Shown: in pieces, positions 1 through 5,076 of the stretch
How the letters are laid out: every line of letters begins with the position of its first letter
How positions within the stretch are numbered: position 1 is the stretch's first letter
Source: Flavobacteriales bacterium
GTDB taxonomy: Bacteria > Bacteroidota > Bacteroidia > Flavobacteriales > UBA7312
Assembly: GCA_002862585.1 (NCBI GenBank)
Contig: PKDP01000051.1
Location: forward strand, 1-5,076
Direction of reading: 5' to 3'
Length of the DNA: 5,076 bases
Program-made: the position numbers and the translations under genes
The notes under the pieces: model-generated
What the model was told of the DNA's origin: nothing
What the model saw: only the letters and a program-made list of their open reading frames with translations
Database searches by the model: none

Positions 1-413
1 TAGGTTTCATCGGTGTATTCTAATTCCTCGAACTTTTTCTTATCGGCATAGTTGCCAGGGTTTACTCTTACCTTTTCGACTATTCGAGCTGCTATTTCGG
101 CAGCATTTGGGGTGAAATGTATGTCGGCAACCAAAGGCGTATCATAACCTCTAGCTCTTAATTCATCTTTTATGTTCTGAAGATTTTTAGCATCTTTTTT
201 GGAAGGAGCAGTTATTCTCACAATCTCGCAACCTGCTTCTATCATGCGTATGCTTTGCTCCACCGTAGCCTGAGTGTCCATAGTATCCGTTGTGGTCATG
301 GACTGTATGCGTATGGGATTGTCACCTCCAACACCCACATTTCCTACCATCACTTCTCTTGTTCTTGAGCGGCTGTATTTTGTTAAGCTATTACAATAAG
401 AGGGTTTCATCAT
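1..413 (-). CDS. ispG: IspG (GcpE), (E)-4-hydroxy-3-methylbut-2-enyl-diphosphate synthase, N-terminal part
   Basis: The first 137 residues are visible and the gene runs off the left edge. IspG is a cytosolic [4Fe-4S] enzyme of the MEP isoprenoid pathway; it reductively opens the ring of methylerythritol cyclodiphosphate to give HMBPP. The sequence shows the N-terminal TIM-barrel part: NPIRIQSMTTTDTMDT near residues 32-47, EAGCEIVRITAP at 59-70, PLVADIHFTPNAAE at 93-106 and KVRVNPGNYADKKKFEE at 114-130. The last two blocks are near-diagnostic, and the wording resembles Bacteroidota IspG, which usually carries an extra middle domain that would lie outside the window. The iron-sulfur cysteines are in the C-terminal domain and cannot be checked. 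The start is a tandem ATG-ATG (413 and 410) and either could be used; there is no Shine-Dalgarno. The gene lies 61 bp after the PNGase F-like gene on the same strand, so it may be co-transcribed or use its own weak promoter. Identification is firm. Confidence 0.96.
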   Translation of the reverse strand, partial: MMKPSYCNSLTKYSRSRTREVMVGNVGVGGDNPIRIQSMTTTDTMDTQATVEQSIRMIEAGCEIVRITAPSKKDAKNLQNIKDELRARGYDTPLVADIHFTPNAAEIAARIVEKVRVNPGNYADKKKFEELEYTDET

Positions 414-420
414 CAGCGTA

Positions 421-428
421 AAAATATA
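421..428 (-). promoter_or_regulatory. possible weak -7 promoter element for ispG
   Basis: On the minus strand this reads TATATTTT, seven of eight positions of the Bacteroidota -7 consensus TAnnTTTG, with the final G missing. It ends 7 bp before the first ispG ATG, a spacing similar to the better boxes elsewhere in the window. No TTG-like -33 element is visible 17-23 bp upstream, and the surrounding DNA is so AT-rich that a chance match is likely. ispG may instead be served by read-through from the upstream gene. Confidence 0.25.
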
Positions 429-437
429 AAAACACCG

Positions 438-462
438 TTAAAATAAGTTTAACTTATATTAA
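438..462. repeat. imperfect AT-rich palindrome between the PNGase F-like gene and ispG
   Basis: Two 12-bp arms, TTAAAATAAGTT and AACTTATATTAA, flank a single central T, with one mismatched pair. The inner seven bases of each arm (ATAAGTT/AACTTAT) are perfect. It begins 12 bp after the stop codon of the PNGase F-like gene and ends 25 bp before the ispG start. It could be an operator for a dimeric regulator or a weak transcript-end hairpin. It has almost no GC and no following U-run on the minus-strand transcript, so a classical intrinsic terminator is unlikely. The symmetry is seen directly; any function is a guess. Confidence 0.4.
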
Positions 463-474
463 AATTAATGTCTA

Positions 475-2727
475 CTATCGATTTAAGATAATTTTCTGAG
501 TGTTAATGATATCTCCAGTCTGCACTTTAACAACGTATATACCATCTGAAAGCGAGCCTAAATGAAGGGTTTTTAATTGGGTATTTTCTTCCCATTTTTC
601 TTCAATTAATTTTCCCCCATTTACAGAATAAACTTCAATAGTTGATGGTGTTTTTGTTGAACTATCCTTTTGAATAAATACTTTTCCATCACTTACAGAA
701 GGATAGATGTCAAAGTTAATCATAGTGTGATTGTCTACAGATACACCATTCGTTACTCTAAAGGAATGAACTATAGCCGAGCCAAAGTCTTTGTTGAAAG
801 AGCGAAATACTGAAATGGTATCGTAGTACATAAAGTTGATAAAACCACTTCCGTCTGGCTGACCAATATTATCCCAATACCAAAAGTCTAGTCCATCTCC
901 GCCAGTATCATCTATTCTAAAGGTGTAGCAGCCATTCCCCAGCGTTATGGTATCGTTGTACAAGGTGTTGTTGGTACAGTTGTCACGCGAATACACAACT
1001 TCATTGTTGCTGTTTTTTATAGTCCAAGAACTTTGACTTCCGTAGTTATTGGTTTTTAATCGGACTAAGAACGAAGGCTTATAAATAGGTAAGTCTTCAA
1101 ATTCAGATTCCATAGTATCATTGTCGCTATGGGTGTCCGTTGAGCCATTAGGGTTTGACAGAGTAACGACGAATTTAGTTTCATTTCCATCATGAATCAT
1201 TGGGTCGAGTGTTACTTCTTCCTTTTCCATAAATTTAAGGTTGCCTGTCCATTCGTAAGTTTGCATAGTACCACCTTTTACACCGTATTGAATATCTACT
1301 GAAGTCAAAATATCTTTTCCTGAGTTTCTGATTTTGATGATAGGACTAGAACAGATAGGATTGAACCTTGAATATACATCCTTCTTAGATGGGGCTAAAA
1401 TATCAGTAATTTCAGCATCTAAGGTAAAGTTTGGCTCTGTGTACTGAAAGAGGTGTGCAGCACATGAGTAAGAGGCATCTCCGTTAGGGTTGTAGTTGCT
1501 AAAATTAATATCAATGGCAACGGAATCTAGTGACATTCCAATAAAAGGGGTTATTTCGTGGTTATAAATCGGCACTGCTTCACCAGGGCACCAGTTGGCA
1601 CGGTCAAAAACCCATGTTCCTCCTTGAGGCCAAATGGCATTAAATCCGCAGTCGTCTTTCCAAATGGTATTGCCACCAACTACACTTCCATTTACTTTAG
1701 CGGTATAGCTAACGCCCGGTGTAAACTCTCCTGCTTGTCCATGACCTGATGGCACGAATTGTAATTTGTATTCTTGAGCTGAGGCTAGTAGAGCAACTTT
1801 AGTTTCTGGCATCTGCGTTGTTTCAAAACTATTGGAGTTGGAATAGCCGTAGCCTGAAGCTCCATTTTTATATACATTGCTAAGCTTCAGTGGTGTTCTT
1901 GGAGGAGTTCCTTCGATAAATTCAAAGTCCAATTTCACACTGAAACCACTGCTCCATCCTGAATAAAAAGCATCAATTTCAACAGAGTCTTTTAGTAAAT
2001 GCTGAAAGTCTGTGACATCGTAGGTAAAAATGTGTTTCCAGTTTTCGTCATAACCATTAGTCCCATAACTCCCGTTGGCAGGGTTCATATAAGTACCGTA
2101 AGGGGTAATGGCTCTACCCAATTCAAAATCTTCAATCACTTCGAAGACATTATAAGTTACGGTGTTGCTTAGGAATAGCGTTGTGTCAGCAGCAACAAGT
2201 GTTGAGTCAGTGATTACGCCTAAGCTATCATAAGTTGGATTGTAATAATCTGCCGCAAAAACGTATTGCGTATCTGTCACTAAAAAAGGGTCGTCTAGGC
2301 TTGCAAATAGAAGCAAAACCATAGTGTCGTTTTCAACAGGAGTTGTTCCATTTACGCTATCCCAACTGTTAGTGAATGTTGGTGAAAAGCTAAAGGTTGC
2401 TGTATCTACAATCTCATTATTCAATTTGAATGAGGGTGCCAAAACCATACTTGAATCCAACACGTCTGTGCGGTTTCTCATGAGAATATGCACGTCATAG
2501 TCCCATCCGCTACAGCCAGTAGAGGCACAACCCATTGTGAAGTGCATAAGTACTTTTCTATACGTTTCATCTCCACTAGGAAATTCTCCCCAGTCTTTAT
2601 AATGACCGTACCAAGTCATATCGGTATTGTCGTGAACTTGTACATATGAAGTGTCGCCATTTTCAGCAGTTGCTATTAGGCTGGATAGACATAAAAGGAA
2701 TAATAATCGTATCATAATCTTGCTCAT
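475..2727 (-). CDS. secreted PNGase F-related protein with T9SS type A C-terminal sorting domain
   Basis: This 750-residue exported protein has a signal peptide at 1-21 (hydrophobic RLLFLLCLSSLIA, likely cut after ATA). The PNGase F-like core comes in two parts. The first has C67/C72 and GWD76, then FELGRAITPYG (201-211) and TYDVTDFQHLL (235-245). The second has GHGQAGE (328-334), C360, and DRANWCPGEAVP (375-386). Set against Elizabethkingia PNGase F from memory, D76, E334 and R376 match Asp60, Glu206 and Arg248, and the Cys51-56 and Cys231-252 disulfides are kept. S256 sits where Glu118 would be, and the Cys204-208 pair is absent. About 110 extra residues (roughly 84-200) separate the two core segments. 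Next come an Ig/CARDB-like region (about 434-548), a module with IDDTGGDGLDFW (605-616), and a T9SS domain (about 671-750: FDIYPSVSDGKVFI, GIYVVKV, ending KIILNR). PNGase F cleaves N-glycans from asparagine; whether this one does is uncertain. An alternative start is M5. The gene lies 41 bp after the ABC exporter. Confidence 0.88.
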   Translation of the reverse strand: MSKIMIRLLFLLCLSSLIATAENGDTSYVQVHDNTDMTWYGHYKDWGEFPSGDETYRKVLMHFTMGCASTGCSGWDYDVHILMRNRTDVLDSSMVLAPSFKLNNEIVDTATFSFSPTFTNSWDSVNGTTPVENDTMVLLLFASLDDPFLVTDTQYVFAADYYNPTYDSLGVITDSTLVAADTTLFLSNTVTYNVFEVIEDFELGRAITPYGTYMNPANGSYGTNGYDENWKHIFTYDVTDFQHLLKDSVEIDAFYSGWSSGFSVKLDFEFIEGTPPRTPLKLSNVYKNGASGYGYSNSNSFETTQMPETKVALLASAQEYKLQFVPSGHGQAGEFTPGVSYTAKVNGSVVGGNTIWKDDCGFNAIWPQGGTWVFDRANWCPGEAVPIYNHEITPFIGMSLDSVAIDINFSNYNPNGDASYSCAAHLFQYTEPNFTLDAEITDILAPSKKDVYSRFNPICSSPIIKIRNSGKDILTSVDIQYGVKGGTMQTYEWTGNLKFMEKEEVTLDPMIHDGNETKFVVTLSNPNGSTDTHSDNDTMESEFEDLPIYKPSFLVRLKTNNYGSQSSWTIKNSNNEVVYSRDNCTNNTLYNDTITLGNGCYTFRIDDTGGDGLDFWYWDNIGQPDGSGFINFMYYDTISVFRSFNKDFGSAIVHSFRVTNGVSVDNHTMINFDIYPSVSDGKVFIQKDSSTKTPSTIEVYSVNGGKLIEEKWEENTQLKTLHLGSLSDGIYVVKVQTGDIINTQKIILNR

Positions 2728-2741
2728 AAATGAATGTGCAT

Positions 2742-2749
2742 CAAATATA
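2742..2749 (-). promoter_or_regulatory. -7 promoter element for the PNGase F-like gene
   Basis: On the minus strand this reads TATATTTG, an exact match to the Bacteroidota -7 consensus TAnnTTTG. It lies in the 41-bp gap between the ABC exporter stop and the start codon at 2727, 14 bp upstream of that ATG. The upstream -33 region is T-rich (AACTTTTTTC) but has no clear TTG. If active, it would give the secreted-protein gene its own very short leader, so it would not depend only on read-through from the exporter gene. Confidence 0.5.
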
Positions 2750-2768
2750 ATAAGAAATGAGAAAAAAG

Positions 2769-4589
2769 TTAGCTGAAATTTTGGTAATCGATGAGCATCT
2801 TATAAGCACCATTTTTTAGAGTCAGTTCCTCGTGAGTGCCTTGCTCTAGAATTTCTCCCTTTTTAATGAGTATGATATTATCGGCATTTTGAATTGTAGA
2901 CAAGCGGTGAGCAATGACTAATGAAGTGCGTGTTTTCATAAGTTTACCAAGTGCATCTTGCACTAGTTTTTCAGATTCGGTATCCAATGATGAGGTAGCT
3001 TCATCTAATATCAAAATAGGCGGATTCTTATAGATAGCACGTGCTATGCTTATACGTTGCTTTTGTCCACCAGATAGCTTTGCTCCATTTTCACCCACAT
3101 TACTGTCATAACCTTTTGGCATTTCCATTATAAACTCATGGGCATTGGCAGCTTTGGCAGCGGCAATCACTTCTTCTTTATCGGCATTTTCATTACCAAG
3201 GGTGATGTTGTTAAAGACACTGTCGTTGAATAGGATGGAGTCTTGTGACACGATGCCCATTAGTCCTCTCAAGTCGGTCAGTTTGTAGTCTTTTATGTTG
3301 ATGTTGTCGATTAATATTTCGCCTTCTTCAATATCGTAAAAACGAGAGAGCAAATCTGCAATGGTAGATTTTCCACTGCCTGATTCACCCACAAGGGCGA
3401 CGCTTTTCCCTTTTTGTATTTCAAGGCTTAAATCTTTTAGAACAGCTTGAGTATCATACTGAAAGGATACATTTTTGAACGCTATGCTCGACTCAAAATT
3501 GCTTTTTCCTTTGGGTTGTTCAGGTTCTTTTATAGGGTTGTCTGTTTCTAAGATGCTTAGCACTCTTTCAGCAGATGCACTTCCTTTTTGAATGTAATAA
3601 AAGGCAGTAGTAAAGGACTTAGCAGGAGGTATAATTTGTGAAAATATAGCAATATAACCGATGAAGGCTTCTGGCGATAACGCATTTTCAGCACCTAGTA
3701 CCAGTTGTCCGCCAAACCACATAACACAGACTAAAACGATGGTACTCAAAAACTCACTCATTGGAGATGATAAATCTTTTTTACGCAGTAGCTTAGTCAT
3801 TATGTGGCGATAATCGTCGCTGTTTTCTTCAAATTTTTCTTGAATTTTTTCTTCAGCATGAAAGCCTTTTATGATGCGTAGTCCTCTTATATTTTCCTCG
3901 ATATTAGAAAGGAGTTCACCCATTTTGTTCTGCCCTCTACCTGATGATTTTTTGAGGCTTTTTCCAATGCGTGCAATTAAAAATCCTGCAATAGGAAATA
4001 ATACGATTACGAAAATCGTGAGCTGTGGACTGATGACAATTAGAGTGGCTAAGAAGATGATAATATTTAAAGGGTCTTTGAATATCATTTCCAACGAACT
4101 CATTATTGACCATTCAATTTCCACTAAATCAGTAGTCATTCGAGCAATAATATCACCTTTTCTTTTTTCAGTATAAAAGCCAAGTGGTAAGGACAAGACC
4201 TTTTTGTGAAGGTCATTACGCATATCCCTTACCACACCATTTCTTATGGGGGTTAAAAAGTAAAGGGCTAAATATCTAAATAAATTTCTGAACATAAACA
4301 TCACTAACACCAATACGCAGATGAATAATAAGGCGTCGATTTGTCCTCTTGTTTCTATAATTTGTGTGATTTGAAAATAGAAATTCTCGGTGATTGACGA
4401 TGCGCTGAAACTCAATTCAGGAGCTTCATATACTTTTTCTTGCGTGCCAAATAGTAAGCCTAAAAACGGAATTATCATCGTAATGGATACCAAAGAAAAG
4501 ATAACCGTTAGGATATTAAAGACGATATTTAAAACGGCATAAACCCAGTAAGGCTTGGCAAATCGTAAGACCTTAAAAAAATCTTTCAT
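2769..4589 (-). CDS. MsbA-type ABC exporter, fused permease and ATP-binding protein
   Basis: This 606-residue half-transporter is expected to work as a homodimer in the inner membrane. The N-terminal half is a six-helix type I exporter domain, with helices near 15-45, 88-112, 160-185, 186-207, 278-300 and 305-325. It includes the coupling-type segment LPLGFYTEKRKGDIIARMTTD (134-154). The nucleotide-binding domain is complete: A-loop Y378, Walker A GESGSGKST (401-409), Q-loop Q449, signature LSGGQ (505-509), Walker B ILILDE with catalytic E530, D-loop SSLD (533-536) and H-loop H561. It is slightly longer than E. coli MsbA (582 residues), mostly through a longer loop of about 40 residues between helices 1 and 2. 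Such proteins export lipids, lipid A precursors, peptides or drugs. The MsbA-like lipid flippase role is the usual assignment in this phylum, but substrate cannot be read from sequence. It is transcribed divergently from rbfA and leads the minus-strand cluster. Confidence 0.95.
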   Translation of the reverse strand: MKDFFKVLRFAKPYWVYAVLNIVFNILTVIFSLVSITMIIPFLGLLFGTQEKVYEAPELSFSASSITENFYFQITQIIETRGQIDALLFICVLVLVMFMFRNLFRYLALYFLTPIRNGVVRDMRNDLHKKVLSLPLGFYTEKRKGDIIARMTTDLVEIEWSIMSSLEMIFKDPLNIIIFLATLIVISPQLTIFVIVLFPIAGFLIARIGKSLKKSSGRGQNKMGELLSNIEENIRGLRIIKGFHAEEKIQEKFEENSDDYRHIMTKLLRKKDLSSPMSEFLSTIVLVCVMWFGGQLVLGAENALSPEAFIGYIAIFSQIIPPAKSFTTAFYYIQKGSASAERVLSILETDNPIKEPEQPKGKSNFESSIAFKNVSFQYDTQAVLKDLSLEIQKGKSVALVGESGSGKSTIADLLSRFYDIEEGEILIDNINIKDYKLTDLRGLMGIVSQDSILFNDSVFNNITLGNENADKEEVIAAAKAANAHEFIMEMPKGYDSNVGENGAKLSGGQKQRISIARAIYKNPPILILDEATSSLDTESEKLVQDALGKLMKTRTSLVIAHRLSTIQNADNIILIKKGEILEQGTHEELTLKNGAYKMLIDYQNFS

Positions 4590-4593
4590 TATG

Positions 4594-4601
4594 CAAATGT
4601 A
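4594..4601 (-). promoter_or_regulatory. -7 promoter element for the ABC exporter, probably leaderless
   Basis: On the minus strand this reads TACATTTG, an exact TAnnTTTG match, and it is followed by only CATA before the ATG at 4589. Transcription would start at or within a few bases of the start codon, so the mRNA is probably leaderless or nearly so. A -33 candidate is weak: TTTTTAG lies about 21 bp upstream, near 4623-4629. It faces the rbfA promoter, with 30 bp between the two boxes. Confidence 0.6.
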
Positions 4602-4631
4602 TTAAAATGCTCTTTTAAGGTTCTAAAAATT

Positions 4632-4639
4632 TATCTTTG
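4632..4639 (+). promoter_or_regulatory. -7 promoter element for rbfA, probably leaderless
   Basis: This reads TATCTTTG, an exact TAnnTTTG match, followed by TTGT and then the rbfA ATG at 4644. The 4-bp gap to the start codon leaves no room for a ribosome binding site on the transcript. The -33 position falls near 4610-4616 (CTCTTTT) and has no clear TTG. The two divergent -7 boxes sit in a 54-bp intergenic region, so polymerases at the two promoters should compete for the same DNA. Confidence 0.6.
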
Positions 4640-4643
4640 TTGT

Positions 4644-4982
4644 ATGGAAAGTACAAGACAGAAGAAGGTTTCGAGACAGTTGCTTAAAGATTTATCTGAA
4701 ATTTTGCAATTGCATGGAAGGGATTTGATTGGCACTTCTTTTGTGTCAGTTACAGTAGTGCGTGTATCGCCAGATTTGTCCATCGCTAGAGTATATATCA
4801 GTGTATTTGGCACTGATGATAAGGATGCTTTGCTTGAAAGAATGAACAAGCAAGGGTATGCTATTCGTAAAAAATTAGGACAGCGTATTCGCAATCAAAT
4901 GCGTAAAGTTCCAGAACTCAAATTCTTTTTAGACGATTCGGTAGATTACTCTCAGCAGATTGAAGATTTACTAAAAGAATAG
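4644..4982 (+). CDS. rbfA: 30S ribosome-binding factor RbfA
   Basis: This 112-residue protein is close to the usual family length (E. coli RbfA is 133). RbfA is a small cytoplasmic single-KH-domain (type II) protein that binds the immature 30S subunit near helix 1 of 16S rRNA and assists late maturation and cold adaptation. The sequence shows the family pattern. An N-terminal basic helix (STRQKKVSRQLLKDLSEIL, 3-21) is followed by the strand pair VSVTVVRVSPDLSIARVYISVFG (34-56), and then RNQMRKVPELKFFLDDSVDYSQQI (83-106). The last stretch, VPEL-x-FF-x-D-x-S, is the most diagnostic part. The start is supported by the -7 box just upstream and by homology reaching the first residues. The permease gene follows after 2 bp, so the two are almost certainly co-transcribed. 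An 87-residue open frame on the opposite strand (4894-4631) is an overlap shadow. Confidence 0.95.
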   Translation: MESTRQKKVSRQLLKDLSEILQLHGRDLIGTSFVSVTVVRVSPDLSIARVYISVFGTDDKDALLERMNKQGYAIRKKLGQRIRNQMRKVPELKFFLDDSVDYSQQIEDLLKE

Positions 4983-4984
4983 AA

Positions 4985-5076
4985 TTGAGAGTAGCCTTTT
5001 ACATAGCTAAGCGGTATTTGTTTGCCAAAAAATCTAAAAACGTAGTTCATTTTGTAAGTTTAGCATCGATGATTGG
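4985..5076 (+). CDS. LolC/LolE-type (FtsX family) ABC permease, N-terminal fragment, TTG start
   Basis: Thirty codons are visible before the window ends. The frame reads RVAFYIAKRYLFAKKSKNVV followed by HFVSLASMIG, where the final G is from an incomplete codon. This matches the cytosolic N-terminal lead-in of LolC/LolE/FtsX-type permeases (FIAxRYLFSKKSxNxINIIS in Bacteroidota proteins, from memory), which precedes the first membrane helix. Such permeases work with a LolD-type ATPase, for example to release lipoproteins from the inner membrane. No in-frame ATG lies between the upstream stop at 4961 and codon 29, where homology would already be lost, so TTG at 4985 is the best start and its placement fits the family. 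It lies 2 bp after the rbfA stop with no Shine-Dalgarno, which suggests translational coupling. The family is recognised from a short stretch and from the usual rbfA neighbour. Confidence 0.8.
   Translation, partial: MRVAFYIAKRYLFAKKSKNVVHFVSLASMI

Noticed and set aside
1558..1749. 63-codon plus-strand open frame
   Set aside because: It lies wholly inside the PNGase F-like gene on the opposite strand, opposite conserved core residues (about 327-390). It has no promoter and no recognisable protein family.
2750..2768. T-rich stretch on the minus strand right after the ABC exporter stop, as an intrinsic terminator
   Set aside because: There is a CTTTTTTC run but no GC-containing hairpin before it. 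The bases just downstream hold the -7 box of the next gene, so AT-rich promoter context explains it better.
3871..4176. 101-codon plus-strand open frame
   Set aside because: It is antisense to the membrane domain of the ABC exporter. Its hydrophobic content mirrors that coding frame, and it has no supporting upstream signal.
4602..4618. Inverted repeat TTAAAA-N5-TTTTAA in the middle of the divergent promoter, as an operator
   Set aside because: The arms are only six A/T bases. A second overlapping pair (TTTTA-N6-TAAAA) can be drawn just as easily, so this is likely low-complexity DNA.
4631..4894. 87-codon minus-strand open frame opposite rbfA
   Set aside because: It overlaps a clear rbfA gene and part of the divergent promoter. 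Its translation resembles no known family.
1..5076. A previously undescribed multi-gene system (defence, mobile or biosynthetic)
   Set aside because: Four of five genes are recognisable housekeeping or envelope genes, and the fifth belongs to a known secreted family. There are no array-like repeats, transposase, integrase, tRNA or toxin-antitoxin signatures.

Overview
The window most likely comes from a member of the Bacteroidota, probably a Flavobacteriia-like marine or aquatic bacterium. Four things point there: a secreted protein ending in a type IX secretion (T9SS) sorting domain, AT-rich DNA with no clear Shine-Dalgarno sites, exact matches to the Bacteroidota -7 promoter element TAnnTTTG just upstream of three genes, and an rbfA gene followed directly by a LolC/LolE/FtsX-type permease gene. 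The assignment rests on reading and memory of these families; no database search was done.

Five genes are visible, two cut by the window edges. Three lie head-to-tail on the minus strand. In transcription order they are an MsbA-type ABC exporter (4589-2769), a 750-residue secreted PNGase F-related protein (2727-475), and the start of ispG (413 to the left edge), which encodes the [4Fe-4S] HMBPP synthase of the MEP isoprenoid pathway. The gaps are 41 and 61 bp. Two genes lie on the plus strand: rbfA (4644-4982), and 2 bp later the start of a permease gene that appears to begin with TTG (4985 to the right edge).

The two directions split at a 54-bp intergenic region (4590-4643) that holds a divergent promoter pair. 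Each -7 box ends 4 bp before its start codon, so both mRNAs are probably leaderless, and the two polymerase footprints should overlap.

Four genes are housekeeping or envelope functions: isoprenoid synthesis, 30S maturation, an ABC exporter, and a probable lipoprotein-release permease. The accessory gene is the PNGase F-like one. It keeps the equivalents of PNGase F Asp60, Glu206 and Arg248 and two of its three disulfides. It appears to lack the Glu118 equivalent and carries about 110 extra residues between the two catalytic-core segments. It is the item most worth a second look. I see no CRISPR array, RNA gene, mobile element or defence-type system, and no non-coding stretch longer than 61 bp.
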